Of a DNA stretch of 64,000 nucleotides, positions 45,628-62,469 are shown one piece after another. The stretch is taken from the NCBI RefSeq assembly GCF_010667645.1, contig NZ_WHZV01000008.1, positions 1-64,000 on the forward strand, written 5' to 3'. The stretch's first letter is position 1; each line of letters begins with the position of its first letter. Origin of the DNA: Bifidobacterium platyrrhinorum (GTDB taxonomy: Bacteria; Actinomycetota; Actinomycetes; Actinomycetales; Bifidobacteriaceae). Below the pieces are notes generated by a model that saw nothing but the letters and a program-made list of their open reading frames with translations, ran no database searches and was not told the DNA's origin. Both the position numbers and the translations under genes were made by a program.

Positions 45628-47289
45628 TCAGATCCGCAACGGGCGTCCGCATTGCGTGCAGAACCGCACGTCGCTGCCCGGTTCCACCGGGGCGCCGCAT
45701 CCGCCGCAGAACTTCGGCCGGGGCCTGGCGCCCGCAGACATCGGGGAAACGGGAGAAGGCGCGGTCGGCCGGGGCCTGGCCGTCACTCCTTCCAGGGCGC
45801 CGCGGCCGCCGCGCCTTCTGACCGCCACCAGCACCGCCGTGACCGCGATGGCCACGCCCAGGACCGCGACGCCTCCCCATATCCACAACGCGCGTGATCC
45901 GGACGGACCCAGGCCGGTGTCGTACACCAGCAGCTTGGCCTTCCCGCCGTCGGTCACGGACACGAACAGCCTGCCCCGGTCCTTGCTGACCGCGCCTGTG
46001 GTCACGCCCGTCACGTCGATGCCCGGCGAGGTGTCCATGGTGGTGACGGCACCGCTGGTCATGTCGATGACGGCCAGACGCAGGGCGCCGTTCGCGGGCC
46101 TGGCCGTCACGGCGTACCGTCCGTCGGACAGCAGGGCCGCCGCCAGCCCATGCGAGTCGCCGCCGACGGCGTCCAGGAATTCGGCGGGCATGCCGATGCT
46201 CGAGATCGTCTTGCCGTCGGAGAGGTTCACCACGTCCAGCGAGGCGACGTCGCCGAATTCGGCGCGCGGCACGCCGTCCGCGGGCGAACCCGAATCGGCC
46301 GCCATCATCAGCGCGTAGCCGTCCGGGGAGTTCCACAACGGGTAGGTGGCGGTGACGGCGTACGCGTGGTCGGACAGTGCATGCAAACGCCCGCTGGCGA
46401 CGTCCATACGGTATACGGCGCTCCCCTCGACGCTGTCGTTGACCCGTACGATGAGGGATTTGCCGTCGGGCGTGATCGACGACAGGGACAGCGACGATCC
46501 TTCGAGAGAGCCGGAATCCGACGTCACGGGCACCGTGGCCAGCGTCCTGCCCGTCTTCGGTTCGATGGTCCGCAGCGATTCGGAACCGTCGCCGGTGATC
46601 ACCATCGTGTACATCCGGCCGTAATCCGGGGAGAACACCGGCATCGCGCCCGACTGCATGTCCGTTTGCGCGACGACGTCCCCGGTGCCCGTGTCCACCG
46701 TCTTCATGCGGTCCTGGTTGGCGTCGTTTTTGTAGAGGAACACGGAATCGCCGTGGGCGGCGTAGACCCACGTGTCGCCGACCTGGTACGTCATCGGCGA
46801 GGAGTCCTTCGTCGACACGTTCATCCTCATGAGGTCCCACCCGGCGTCCGACGAGGAATAGCCGTCAATCTCCGAAAGGTTGCCTTGCACGTAGTAGACG
46901 TACTTGCCGTCCTCGGAGAGCGCCGCGCCCTTCGTCTTGATGGGGACCGTCGACCCGTCCTTCACGTTCACGGCGAAGATCCCCGTATCGCGGTCGCCGG
47001 CCCCGGTGCACAGCGCCGTGGCGCCGTCGCTTCCGGCCGACTGGCATGAGGCGCGGTCGTATTCGCCGGGCAGGTCGATGGCCGCGACCTCCTTCAGGCG
47101 GGGCGCCCCGCCCGCCGCCCATGCCTGCGGCACGAGCAGGGGAACCGCCATCAGGGCGGCCGACAGCGCGGCGGCGGCCAGCGAAGCCGCGGCCGGGACG
47201 CCGAACCGTCGCGGAGCGCCGTGAATTCCGTGAATTCCGTCGATTCCGTGAATCCCGTGACGGGAATTTCCCCGAATGCGCATCATCAT
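45628..47289 (-). CDS. Membrane-anchored beta-propeller-like protein with C-terminal zinc ribbon
   Basis: A 553-residue protein. A basic head with the tripeptide repeat HGI/HGID is followed by a signal segment (about 33-60). Residues 65-470 look like a WD40/YVTN-type beta-propeller (repeated blades such as DGKYVYYV, PVFSPDYGRMY, ITPDGKSLIVRV, LLSDGRYAVTA). One helix (about 478-500) follows. The tail ends in a double CxxC zinc ribbon, KFCGGCGAPVEPG and RFCTQCGRPL. With this topology the propeller is outside and the zinc ribbon inside the cell. GGGAGG precedes three consecutive ATG codons. No family name is assigned. Confidence 0.8.
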   Translation of the reverse strand: MMMRIRGNSRHGIHGIDGIHGIHGAPRRFGVPAAASLAAAALSAALMAVPLLVPQAWAAGGAPRLKEVAAIDLPGEYDRASCQSAGSDGATALCTGAGDRDTGIFAVNVKDGSTVPIKTKGAALSEDGKYVYYVQGNLSEIDGYSSSDAGWDLMRMNVSTKDSSPMTYQVGDTWVYAAHGDSVFLYKNDANQDRMKTVDTGTGDVVAQTDMQSGAMPVFSPDYGRMYTMVITGDGSESLRTIEPKTGRTLATVPVTSDSGSLEGSSLSLSSITPDGKSLIVRVNDSVEGSAVYRMDVASGRLHALSDHAYAVTATYPLWNSPDGYALMMAADSGSPADGVPRAEFGDVASLDVVNLSDGKTISSIGMPAEFLDAVGGDSHGLAAALLSDGRYAVTARPANGALRLAVIDMTSGAVTTMDTSPGIDVTGVTTGAVSKDRGRLFVSVTDGGKAKLLVYDTGLGPSGSRALWIWGGVAVLGVAIAVTAVLVAVRRRGGRGALEGVTARPRPTAPSPVSPMSAGARPRPKFCGGCGAPVEPGSDVRFCTQCGRPLRI

Positions 47290-47521
47290 GATCCTCCCTC
47301 ATGCGGAACGGTCCGCATCCGCCGCCGGCCTCCCCAAGCGCCGGTGTCCGGTGCACATCCTCGTGCATCCATCCACCATCCAGTCTACCGCGACGGACAG
47401 GGTCGGCCGGTCTCGCGATGCGGCGGATGTACGCCGGCGACGGCACAATGAAGGCCTTGGCGTGCGCACGGGCCGGTCCGGCCGGGCGGTACGCCGCAGG
47501 ACACGGGGAAGGCGGTGGAGG

Positions 47522-48577
47522 ATGGCCGATGGAGTCGGCATGGTCGGTGGCGTGGCATCGGACGCCGCGGCGGGCGCAGCGCCGCATGCGGCGGCGATGG
47601 ACGGGACGGCGGGCGCGGCCGCGGACATGAACGCATCCGCGGACATGGACATATCCGTGGGCGAGGGAACGGCCTCCGGCACGGCCGCCCGCGCCGCCCG
47701 GGTGCGCCCGCGTCTCGCCGCATGGTGGGAGGCCAACGCCCGCGACCTGCCGTGGCGCTTCGGCCGGACCACGCCTTGGGGCGTTCTCGTCTCCGAGGTG
47801 ATGAGCCAGCAGACGCAGATGAGCCGCGTCGTGCCGTACTGGACCGCGTGGATGGAACGATGGCCCGACGCCGCCGCGCTCGCCGACGCCCCGAAATCCG
47901 ACGTGATCACGATGTGGGGGCGTCTCGGCTATCCGCGGCGGGCGTTGCGTCTGCAGGAATGCGCGCGCGTCGTCGCAGCCGAATGCGGCGACGGGCTCCC
48001 GCACGGCTACGATGCGCTGACCGCGCTGCCCGGCGTCGGCGACTACACGGCGAGCGCGGTGATGAGCTTCGCGTACGGCGAACGGATCGCCGTGATCGAC
48101 ACCAACATCCGCCGCGTGCTCTCGCGCGTGTTCGCGGGCGAGGAGTCGCGGGGCGGCGCGGCGAGCCCGGCGGAGCGGGCGCTCGCCGCCGGGGTGCTGC
48201 CGCGCGACGCCGCACGCTCCGTCACGTGGAACCAGTCGGTGATGGAGTTGGGCGCGTTGGTGTGCACGGCGAAATCGCCGTTGTGCGACCACTGCCCGGT
48301 GCGGGACGATTGCGCGTTCCTCGCCGCCGGACGTCCCGGTCTGGGACAGCGGCGTACGCGTCCGCGACAACGGTTCCAGGGCACCGACCGGCAGGTGCGC
48401 GGCATCGTGCTCGACGCGCTGCGCAGGTTGCCCGAGGGGGAGAACGCGCTGGAACGCGCGACGATCGAAACGCTGTGGAAGGACCATGCGCAGCTCGACC
48501 GCTGCGTGGCGGGCCTCGACGAGGACGGCCTCATCGAGATGCTGCCCGGCGGTTCGGTCCGGCTGCCGCTGGACTGA
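47522..48577 (+). CDS. mutY: A/G-specific adenine glycosylase
   Basis: Removes adenine mispaired with 8-oxoguanine. The HhH-GPD core is clear: VSEVMSQQTQMSRV contains the catalytic Glu, LPGVGDYTASAVMSF the helix-hairpin-helix and VIDTNIRRVL the catalytic Asp. The iron-sulfur cluster is C-6x-C-2x-C-5x-C in VCTAKSPLCDHCPVRDDC. The C-terminus is short and lacks a clear NUDIX-like domain. The start is uncertain: ATG 47522 has GGTGGAGG too close, ATG 47540 or GTG 47462 are options. About 60 Ala-rich residues precede the fold. Confidence 0.9.
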   Translation: MADGVGMVGGVASDAAAGAAPHAAAMDGTAGAAADMNASADMDISVGEGTASGTAARAARVRPRLAAWWEANARDLPWRFGRTTPWGVLVSEVMSQQTQMSRVVPYWTAWMERWPDAAALADAPKSDVITMWGRLGYPRRALRLQECARVVAAECGDGLPHGYDALTALPGVGDYTASAVMSFAYGERIAVIDTNIRRVLSRVFAGEESRGGAASPAERALAAGVLPRDAARSVTWNQSVMELGALVCTAKSPLCDHCPVRDDCAFLAAGRPGLGQRRTRPRQRFQGTDRQVRGIVLDALRRLPEGENALERATIETLWKDHAQLDRCVAGLDEDGLIEMLPGGSVRLPLD

Positions 48578-48600
48578 ACCTTCCCGGGGTGGCCGGTCCG

Positions 48601-48606
48601 TACACT
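48601..48606 (+). promoter_or_regulatory. -10 element upstream of the membrane protein gene
   Basis: TACACT 78 nt before the start codon at 48684. No clear -35 hexamer. Confidence 0.4.
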
Positions 48607-48683
48607 GAAAGCATCGCGACGCGTCGGGATCCCGGCGGGTCGCGCGGTCAATCACATCGGCAATCATCATGCGAGAGGACGTC

Positions 48684-49319
48684 ATGGGCGCAACGAGGAA
48701 CGCCGGCAAACGCAGGCTGAGCAAACGGCAGCGGGCGATCTACCGTCGTCGCCGCATCGTCGTCGGCGTCGTCCTGCTCGTCGCGCTCGCGCTCGTGTCG
48801 TTCTGCGTGTATTCGCTGGGCCGCGGGGCCGCCGCGGCGTTCGATGCCACGTGGGGCGGGGTGAGCCGCGTGGCGCTGGAACGCGGCGAGGTCACCACGC
48901 CGCACAAAAGCTCCGGCGTGAAGGACTGCTCGGCGAAGGACACGAGGCTCCTGCTCACGGCGAAGACCGCCACCGTGCCGGTCGGCGGCTCGTTGGAGTT
49001 CGTCGCCACCATCGAGCACGAGGGGACCGACTCCTGCCTCGTGGACGCCTCCGATTCGGGCCGCGTGCTCACCATCCGCTCGGGAGGGGACGTGGTGTGG
49101 CGTTCCGACGCCTGCCCGGCCGAGGCACGGCAGCTGCTCATGGCGAAGGGCGACAAGGACATCCAGTCGATGACCTGGGGCGCGAACCGCACGTCGGACC
49201 AGTGCGTCGAGAACCAGGACGACCTGCCGAAGGTGGACCGCGGCACGTACACCGCCGAACTGAGCCTGAAGAACGCGCCGAAGGTGACCAGCGAGAAGGT
49301 CACCGTCGAGGTGCAGTGA
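48684..49319 (+). CDS. Conserved actinobacterial-type membrane-anchored protein
   Basis: A 211-residue protein, not assigned to a named family. A very basic head ([16 protein letters not shown]) precedes one helix (about 25-47). The rest is outside and resembles a small beta-sandwich, with four to five cysteines ([31 protein letters not shown]) that could form disulfides. ATG 48684 was chosen because GAGAGG is 5 nt upstream; ATG 48669 has none. It lies directly upstream of rpoB but rpoB has its own promoter. Confidence 0.72.
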   Translation: MGATRNAGKRRLSKRQRAIYRRRRIVVGVVLLVALALVSFCVYSLGRGAAAAFDATWGGVSRVALERGEVTTPHKSSGVKDCSAKDTRLLLTAKTATVPVGGSLEFVATIEHEGTDSCLVDASDSGRVLTIRSGGDVVWRSDACPAEARQLLMAKGDKDIQSMTWGANRTSDQCVENQDDLPKVDRGTYTAELSLKNAPKVTSEKVTVEVQ

Positions 49320-49355
49320 ACGGACGCCGAGAAAGTCCTCGCATACCGCTATTCT

Positions 49356-49383
49356 TTGTAATTTGCATACGGTGTGTCATATT
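49356..49383 (+). promoter_or_regulatory. Promoter of rpoB
   Basis: TTGTAA at 49356-49361 and CATATT at 49378-49383 are separated by 16 bp, in an A+T-rich patch between two GC-rich genes. The leader to TTG 49483 is about 95 nt. Confidence 0.55.
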
Positions 49384-49482
49384 GCGGGCATGCCTCCAAC
49401 AATGAAGCGCTCGCATAGGCATATGGTGGCCATGCGCGCTTCCGGGGAAAACGAACACAAAGCGAGCGATAAGGAACGTCCA

Positions 49483-53049
<3,567 letters not shown>

Positions 53050-53106
53050 GGCCGGCGGGTCCGGGCCGCGAGGCCACGGACGCCACGGACCGAACGTGAA
53101 CACGAC

Positions 53107-53135
53107 GGCGCCCGCCGCATGGGACGGCGGGCGCC
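53107..53135 (+). terminator. Hairpin in the rpoB-rpoC gap
   Basis: GGCGCCCGCCG (53107-53117) pairs perfectly with CGGCGGGCGCC (53125-53135) around a 7-nt loop. No T tract follows, so it may tune read-through or mRNA processing between rpoB and rpoC rather than stop transcription. Confidence 0.5.
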
Positions 53136-53189
53136 CGCCCGAGCAAGTCAATCGAGCAACGCAAGAACGTAAGTAAGGACACAACAACA

Positions 53190-57296
<4,107 letters not shown>

Positions 57297-57360
57297 GTCC
57301 GGCGTCCGTCCGATATGCGGTAGGCCGGTGATCCGGTAGGCCGCCGGACGGACCCCCCAT

Positions 57361-57423
57361 ACGGGTTGGGCCCCGTTCCCTGATGATTCATCGATCATCA
57401 GGGAACGGGGCCCAACCCGTTTT
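57361..57423 (+). terminator. Terminator of rpoBC with a 27-bp perfect stem
   Basis: 57361-57387 pairs without mismatch with 57394-57420, closing loop TCATCG, then TTTT. It lies 64 nt after the rpoC stop and faces the convergent FHA gene. Confidence 0.95.
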
Positions 57424-57450
57424 CGCCCGTTGACGGCGTTTCCGCCCGTG

Positions 57451-58212
57451 TCAGCGGGCGTCCTGCTCCTCGAGCGTGAAGAACTGGTCGCCGATGCGCA
57501 GCGTGGCGGGCGCGTCCAGTTCGGACGGCGTGCCCTTGACCACCTGGTGCTCCTCGCCGTCGCGGATGATGAACGTGCCGTTGAGCGAACCGTAGTCCTC
57601 GATCCACAACTGGCCGTTCTGGTCGATGCTGATGGCCGCGTGGTTGCGGGAGGTCGTGCGCGTCGGATCCTCGATGCGCACCGCCTTCGCGCCTTCCGGG
57701 ATCTTGTCGGAGGGGCGACGGCCCAGCAGCACGCTGCGGTCGATGAGGATGGTCTGGCCCGTGGCCTCGTTGTGCAGCACGTACGTCTTGTGCGCCTGCT
57801 TGATGGTGAACGAGCTGGACAGCACGGTGCTGTCCCAATCCTCGTCATCATCGGCGTGGGACGAGGACGGCTGCGCCGACTGTGCCGGTTGCGCCGACGC
57901 GGCGGCACCATCCTGCGCGGCGGGGGCCGTGAACGACGGCTCGTCGGTGACGAAGGAGCCGGTCACCACCGGGCCGTCGGCGGCGGCCAGCCCCGTGGCG
58001 GCGAGGCCGGCCGACGGAGCGGATGATGCCGACGCGGCGGCGGCCTGCGCGGCGGCCGCGGGCTCATCGGAACGGGAACCGGCGTCGGACGTGGCGGCGT
58101 CGGATGCCGCGGCGGGGGTCTGCGCGGCGGCCTGCGCCGCGGGGGAGTCGACCGGATCGTCGGCGTACCAGCCGGGCTCCGGTGCGGGCGGGAACGGAAT
58201 CACAACGGACAT
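57451..58212 (-). CDS. FHA-domain protein
   Basis: A 253-residue cytoplasmic protein. A short N-terminal motif PEPGWYADDP resembles DUF2510. An Ala/Ser/Asp-rich disordered region follows (about 20-140). The FHA domain is at about 165-240: VLLGRRPSDKIP, RTTSRNHAAIS and DYGSLNGTFI. FHA domains bind phosphothreonine peptides made by Ser/Thr kinases. It is the last gene of the minus-strand chain and the PP2C phosphatase two genes upstream is a natural partner. The start follows GAGGAGGGG. It is 11 nt after the LRV gene. Confidence 0.88.
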   Translation of the reverse strand: MSVVIPFPPAPEPGWYADDPVDSPAAQAAAQTPAAASDAATSDAGSRSDEPAAAAQAAAASASSAPSAGLAATGLAAADGPVVTGSFVTDEPSFTAPAAQDGAAASAQPAQSAQPSSSHADDDEDWDSTVLSSSFTIKQAHKTYVLHNEATGQTILIDRSVLLGRRPSDKIPEGAKAVRIEDPTRTTSRNHAAISIDQNGQLWIEDYGSLNGTFIIRDGEEHQVVKGTPSELDAPATLRIGDQFFTLEEQDAR

Positions 58213-58223
58213 CGGGCCCCTCC

Positions 58224-58859
58224 TCACTGACGGGTCGCGAGTGCCGCGTTGACCGCCGGGTCGCCCAGCTGGGCGAGCCAGTCGACGAGCGCCGGGTACA
58301 GGTTCGGGTTCAACGCGAGCGAGGCGTACAGTTCCGGCGCCTTCTGCGCGATCTCGGCCATCTGCATCTGATCGGTGGTGGTGCGGGCGAGCTCGGCGGT
58401 GAACCCGTAGGGGTTCTGTGCGGGCTGCACATAGGAGGAGGCGGCGTACGCGTCGGAGGCGTTCACGATGGGCTGGGCCGCCGGCTCCTCGTAGGATGCG
58501 GGCTGCCCGGCGGCGTAGGATTCGGCGTTCGAGGTCTGCGCGGCGGCGGGTTGGGCCGGCTGGGCCTCCTGCGCGTCCGTGGCCCGTGCGGCGGGCTCGA
58601 AGCTCTGGAAGCTCTGGGCCGTGGACGGCTGGTTCGCGCCTGCGGGGGAGTCCGGCACCGCGTAACCCATCTGGGCCACGGTGTCGCGCGCGCGTTCGTC
58701 GCCGAATTCGGCGATCCACCGCAGCAGGCCAGGATACGCGCGCGGGTTCACCGCCACGTTCGCCCCGAACTCCGGATTCTCATAGGCGATCTTCGCCAGG
58801 AAGATCGGATCCGCGTTCGGATCCTGCACTGCCGCGACAGCGGCGTCGTAATCGACCAT
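58224..58859 (-). CDS. Protein with two LRV-like (variant leucine-rich) domains
   Basis: A 211-residue protein. The N-terminal 60 residues (FLAKIAYENPEFGANVAVNP, then YPGLLRWIAEFGDERARDTV) and the C-terminal 50 (MAEIAQKAPELYASLALNP, then YPALVDWLAQLGDPAVNAAL) are two copies of the same helical domain. They are joined by an Ala/Gln/Pro-rich linker of about 80 residues. This matches LRV-type domains often found beside FHA and PP2C genes in actinobacteria. AAGGAGG precedes two ATG codons (58862, 58859); the second has better spacing. Function unknown. Confidence 0.72.
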   Translation of the reverse strand: MVDYDAAVAAVQDPNADPIFLAKIAYENPEFGANVAVNPRAYPGLLRWIAEFGDERARDTVAQMGYAVPDSPAGANQPSTAQSFQSFEPAARATDAQEAQPAQPAAAQTSNAESYAAGQPASYEEPAAQPIVNASDAYAASSYVQPAQNPYGFTAELARTTTDQMQMAEIAQKAPELYASLALNPNLYPALVDWLAQLGDPAVNAALATRQ

Positions 58860-59899
58860 CATGGCCTCCTTGGTGTTATGGTTCGTAAGGTCTGCAAAGT
58901 CTCGTCGGCGATGTTGCCGATGTCCTCCTCCTCGCCCAGTTTAGTCACGGACCAACCGTGGCGGAGGGGATGGCCGAGGGGCATGTCCACGACGACGACG
59001 GTCACGTTGTCGCTGCCGCCCGCCTCGAGCGCGGCCTGGACCAGCGCGTCGGCGGCCTGCTGGGGGTCGTCGTATGCGGCGGCGATCGCGGCGATCTGCG
59101 CGTCCCCGGACACCTCGGCGTGCAGGCCGTCGGAGCAGACGATGAACCGGCCGGTCGCGTCGGCGAGGAACAGGTCCGGCGCGATGCCCTCGGGATCGCC
59201 CACGCATTGCGTGATGACGTTGCGCGGGATGAGCGAGCGTGCGACGTCGGGCAGCATCTCGCCCGAATCGATGGCCTCCTGACGTTGCGAGTGGTCGCGC
59301 GTGATGCGGGTGAGCGACGAGGCGTCCCATCCGGTGCCGTCGGGCAGCGGGTCCATGTGGTAGGTGCGTGAATCGCCGATGTTGACCACGTAGGCGAGAT
59401 GGCCGGTGCTGTAGGGCAGCGGGGCCTTGGCGCCCGGTCCGCTGGCGGGCGCGGGGGATCCGTTCTCGTCGGACGCCGTGTCGGGGCCGCAGCCGCCGGG
59501 CACGTCCTGCGTGTCGTCGGGGATCGGCCCGTCGGCCGGTCGCGTCGGCGTGCCGTCGCTCCCCTGCACGTCCGCCGGGTCGTCGACGTCCGCGTGCACG
59601 AGGATCAGGCCGGTGACCGTGGTGCCCGCCACGCCGCCGAGCTCGTCGCCGAGCTCGAGCACGTCGGCCTGGGCGTCGCCGAGCACCGTCTCGATGTCGG
59701 CGCGGTTGCGCGTGGGCAGCGCCGTCAGGGCCCGCAGCCGTTCGATGGTCCGCGCGCTGGCCCGTTCGCCGCCCTTGCCGCCGCCCATGCCGTCGCATAC
59801 CACGTACACGCCGTGTTCGGCGAAGCCCAGATCCTGGTTGTTCCTGCGTCTGCGCCCCACGTCGGTGGCGAGGCCGGCCCGGATGTCACCGGTGGTCAT
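58859..59899 (-). CDS. PP2C-family Ser/Thr protein phosphatase
   Basis: A 346-residue metal-dependent phosphatase. Metal-binding and fold motifs are RRNNQDLGF, VYVVCDGMGGGKGGERAS, AGTTVTGLILV, VVNIGDSRTYH, FIVCSDGLHAEV and GGSDNVTVVVVD. An insertion of about 50 acidic, Gly/Pro-rich residues lies after VHADVDD, longer than in typical PstP. ATG 59899 follows AAAGGAG and overlaps the stop of the upstream gene (ATGA). Its own TGA overlaps the start of the LRV gene. No Ser/Thr kinase is in the window. It probably opposes a PknB-type kinase. Confidence 0.92.
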   Translation of the reverse strand: MTTGDIRAGLATDVGRRRRNNQDLGFAEHGVYVVCDGMGGGKGGERASARTIERLRALTALPTRNRADIETVLGDAQADVLELGDELGGVAGTTVTGLILVHADVDDPADVQGSDGTPTRPADGPIPDDTQDVPGGCGPDTASDENGSPAPASGPGAKAPLPYSTGHLAYVVNIGDSRTYHMDPLPDGTGWDASSLTRITRDHSQRQEAIDSGEMLPDVARSLIPRNVITQCVGDPEGIAPDLFLADATGRFIVCSDGLHAEVSGDAQIAAIAAAYDDPQQAADALVQAALEAGGSDNVTVVVVDMPLGHPLRHGWSVTKLGEEEDIGNIADETLQTLRTITPRRP

Positions 59900-62469
59900 G
59901 AACGTTGCTCCTTTGACTTCTTCTTCCCGGTCTTCCCGGTCTTCCCGGTCTTCTTCGGTTCCTTCGCCCCCGTCGCGTTCGCCCGTGCCTTGCGGATCCG
60001 GTCCGCCAGGGAGGCCAGGCCGGCGGCCATCCGCGCGGGGGTGGGTACCACGTGCGCCGGCAGGACGTCCTTGAGGCTCAGACGCGTGCGCCATCGGCGT
60101 GCGCGCGGCAGCCGGTCGAGCATGGCCTTGCGCATGCCGTCCACGCCGGTCCAGTATCGCACGGCCTGCCCGTCGTCGACGTCACGGCCGGAGAACGCCG
60201 CATAGTCGGCCTCGCGCGACATCGTGAGGAATTCGGCCGGGGCGATGCCCAGCTGGTCGGCCATGGCCCGCGCCTCGTCGCGTCTGGTGCCGTGCGCGTC
60301 CACGCCGCTCTGCCGCGCCAGCGCCGTCAGGGCGCGCCAGCCGGCGGCGACCCTCACGCGCGGCGAACCGCGTTTGCGCGCACGGGCGAGCTGTATGGAC
60401 TTGGCGAGCAGGATGGCGCCGCAGATGACGAGCACCGTCCACAGGGGGCTGCCGTAGACCGCCACACGGCGGGCGACGCGGCCGAACCGCTGCCAGAACA
60501 GGTTCGCGCCGGTGTCGTCCGCCTCCTCGCCGGACAGCGAGGACCGTCCGCGCGCCTGCTGCTCGTCGCGTAGGGGATCGGTGAGCGGCACCGGGGGCTG
60601 CCGTACCAGCGTCTGCGGGTTCGGCGGGGTGAGGTTCTGGTTCTCGTCGGGGACCTTCGTCTCCTTCGGGGTCGGGTAGAACGCCACCCAGCCGTAACCG
60701 TCGAGCTTGATCTCGACCCACGCCTCGATGTCGTTGCCCTTGAACTCGGTGACGGTCTGATCGCCCCGCTTGACCGCGCGGTTGACGCTGATCGAGCCGT
60801 CCTTGTTCTTCGGGATGAAGCCGAGCACGACACGGCTGGGCAGGCCCAGGTCGCGGGCCATGAGCGCCATCGCGGAGGCGTACTGTTCGGAGTCGCCCAC
60901 CATCTCCTTGCCGCCCAGCAGCTTGTCGATGCGGTAGCTGCCATGGCCCGGCAGCGACGGGTAGTCGCCGGACAGGCCGTGCGAGAACCAGCCGTTCTCC
61001 TTGAGCTTGTCCGCGAGGGCTCGTGCCGTGGCTCCGCCGTGGGACTGGCCGCCGGCCAGCGCGGTGGCCAGCTTGGCCGCGGAGTCCGGGGACTCGCTCG
61101 CCTCGGGCTGGTCGATCTGCGCGGCGTCCGCCTTGTCGATCTGCTTGTCGGTGGGGATGCGCGGGATGACGCCGGTCTCCGTGTAGGTCAGGCCCTTGGT
61201 CACGCCGTCGGGGTAGATCGCCGAGTCGGTGTCGGTGTTGTAGTAGAAGTCGCCGGCCCCGGCGCTCCTGAAGGTGACCGTGCCGGCCGCGCCGGACAGC
61301 GGCAGCCAGGTGTCGGCGAGGCCCTCGCCCACGGTGAAGGTGGCGGTGAACCGGTCGCCCTTGGCCTTGGAGGCGATCGAGGTGCCGACACGACGGTAGT
61401 TCGACGATCCGGAGGAGGCCGACGAATCGGACAGGTTCCATACGTTGCCGTCGAAACGGTCCATGACGGCCAGGCGCACGGGGGCGCCCGCCGGTAGGTT
61501 GCGGGCCGTGAGCACCGTGTCGTCCTTGTGGTCCTTGACGTACGCGCGCAGGCCGGACAGCGGGCTTGTGTAGTCGTAGGGGCTCAACGGCGGCTCGTAC
61601 TTGTCGCGCAGGATGGTGCGGTCCTGCGGCACCGCCAGGCATGCGCCGACGGCGAGGCCCGCGGCGAGGACGATGATGACGAGGGCGCTGATCCAACGCC
61701 CGAGTTCGAGCAGTTCCCAGCGCGACGACAGCCAGATGACCAGGATCAGTCCGCCCGCGACGCCGGCGCCGATGCGCCACCAGCCGTCGGCGGTGCCGAG
61801 CAGCGCGCAGGCGGCGAAGGAGGCGAAGGCCGGCAGCGCGCCGATCGTCGCCAGACGGCCGTCGTCCGCCAGGGCGAACAGGCCGGTCAGGAACGCGGTC
61901 CACAGGCCGAGCGTCCACGCGGCCATGAGCGCGCCGTCGCCGGTGCCCACCGGCGGGGCGATGGAGATCAGGTATTTGAACGAACCGAACGTGCTCTGCC
62001 ATCCTTGGGCGAGCGTCGCGGACGTGGGGATCACATGCCCGAGCGTCGTGCCGTTCAACGCCACGACGGGGCCGACGACGAACTGCGCGAGCGCGAGGAA
62101 CACCATCTGCCACCACAGGCGCAGCGGCTGGCGCACGCCGGCCAGCGCCACCGCGCATCCGATGAGGGTGGACGGCACCGCGGCGGCCGCCCAGACGAGG
62201 GGCGAGCCGTACACGTCGATGAGGTTGGATACGGCGAGCAGGGTGAGCGCCGCCACCGCCGCCAGATTGGCGATGTGGCGGGCCCACGGTTCGCGGCCCA
62301 GCTTGAGCGTGGCCCGGTGCCCGCGGGTCATCCAGATCACCGAATGGGTGGCGTCGGCCCACGAGCCGGTGGTGGTGGAGGTGTTCGTGCCCGTGCCGGT
62401 GGCGTCGGGCATCAGCGGGGCGGCGGCCCGGTCCGGGGCCGGATCGAACGGCATCGTCTGGTAGGTCAT
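59896..62469 (-). CDS. Transglutaminase-like membrane protein with a degenerate active site
   Basis: An 857-residue protein with about 7 helices (about 70-245), an extracellular domain, a transglutaminase-like domain (about 480-600), one more helix near 680 and a basic cytoplasmic tail (Lys-rich end). In TgpA-type domains the triad is Cys-His-Asp. Here the Cys position is Ser527 (VGDSEQYASAM), the His position is Glu582 (NDIEAWVEI) and the Asp position is Tyr598 (WVAFYPTP). The fold is conserved but the chemistry is lost. The start ATG overlaps the DUF58 stop. It belongs to the MoxR-DUF58-transglutaminase cluster common in actinobacteria. Confidence 0.85.
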   Translation of the reverse strand: MTYQTMPFDPAPDRAAAPLMPDATGTGTNTSTTTGSWADATHSVIWMTRGHRATLKLGREPWARHIANLAAVAALTLLAVSNLIDVYGSPLVWAAAAVPSTLIGCAVALAGVRQPLRLWWQMVFLALAQFVVGPVVALNGTTLGHVIPTSATLAQGWQSTFGSFKYLISIAPPVGTGDGALMAAWTLGLWTAFLTGLFALADDGRLATIGALPAFASFAACALLGTADGWWRIGAGVAGGLILVIWLSSRWELLELGRWISALVIIVLAAGLAVGACLAVPQDRTILRDKYEPPLSPYDYTSPLSGLRAYVKDHKDDTVLTARNLPAGAPVRLAVMDRFDGNVWNLSDSSASSGSSNYRRVGTSIASKAKGDRFTATFTVGEGLADTWLPLSGAAGTVTFRSAGAGDFYYNTDTDSAIYPDGVTKGLTYTETGVIPRIPTDKQIDKADAAQIDQPEASESPDSAAKLATALAGGQSHGGATARALADKLKENGWFSHGLSGDYPSLPGHGSYRIDKLLGGKEMVGDSEQYASAMALMARDLGLPSRVVLGFIPKNKDGSISVNRAVKRGDQTVTEFKGNDIEAWVEIKLDGYGWVAFYPTPKETKVPDENQNLTPPNPQTLVRQPPVPLTDPLRDEQQARGRSSLSGEEADDTGANLFWQRFGRVARRVAVYGSPLWTVLVICGAILLAKSIQLARARKRGSPRVRVAAGWRALTALARQSGVDAHGTRRDEARAMADQLGIAPAEFLTMSREADYAAFSGRDVDDGQAVRYWTGVDGMRKAMLDRLPRARRWRTRLSLKDVLPAHVVPTPARMAAGLASLADRIRKARANATGAKEPKKTGKTGKTGKKKSKEQRS

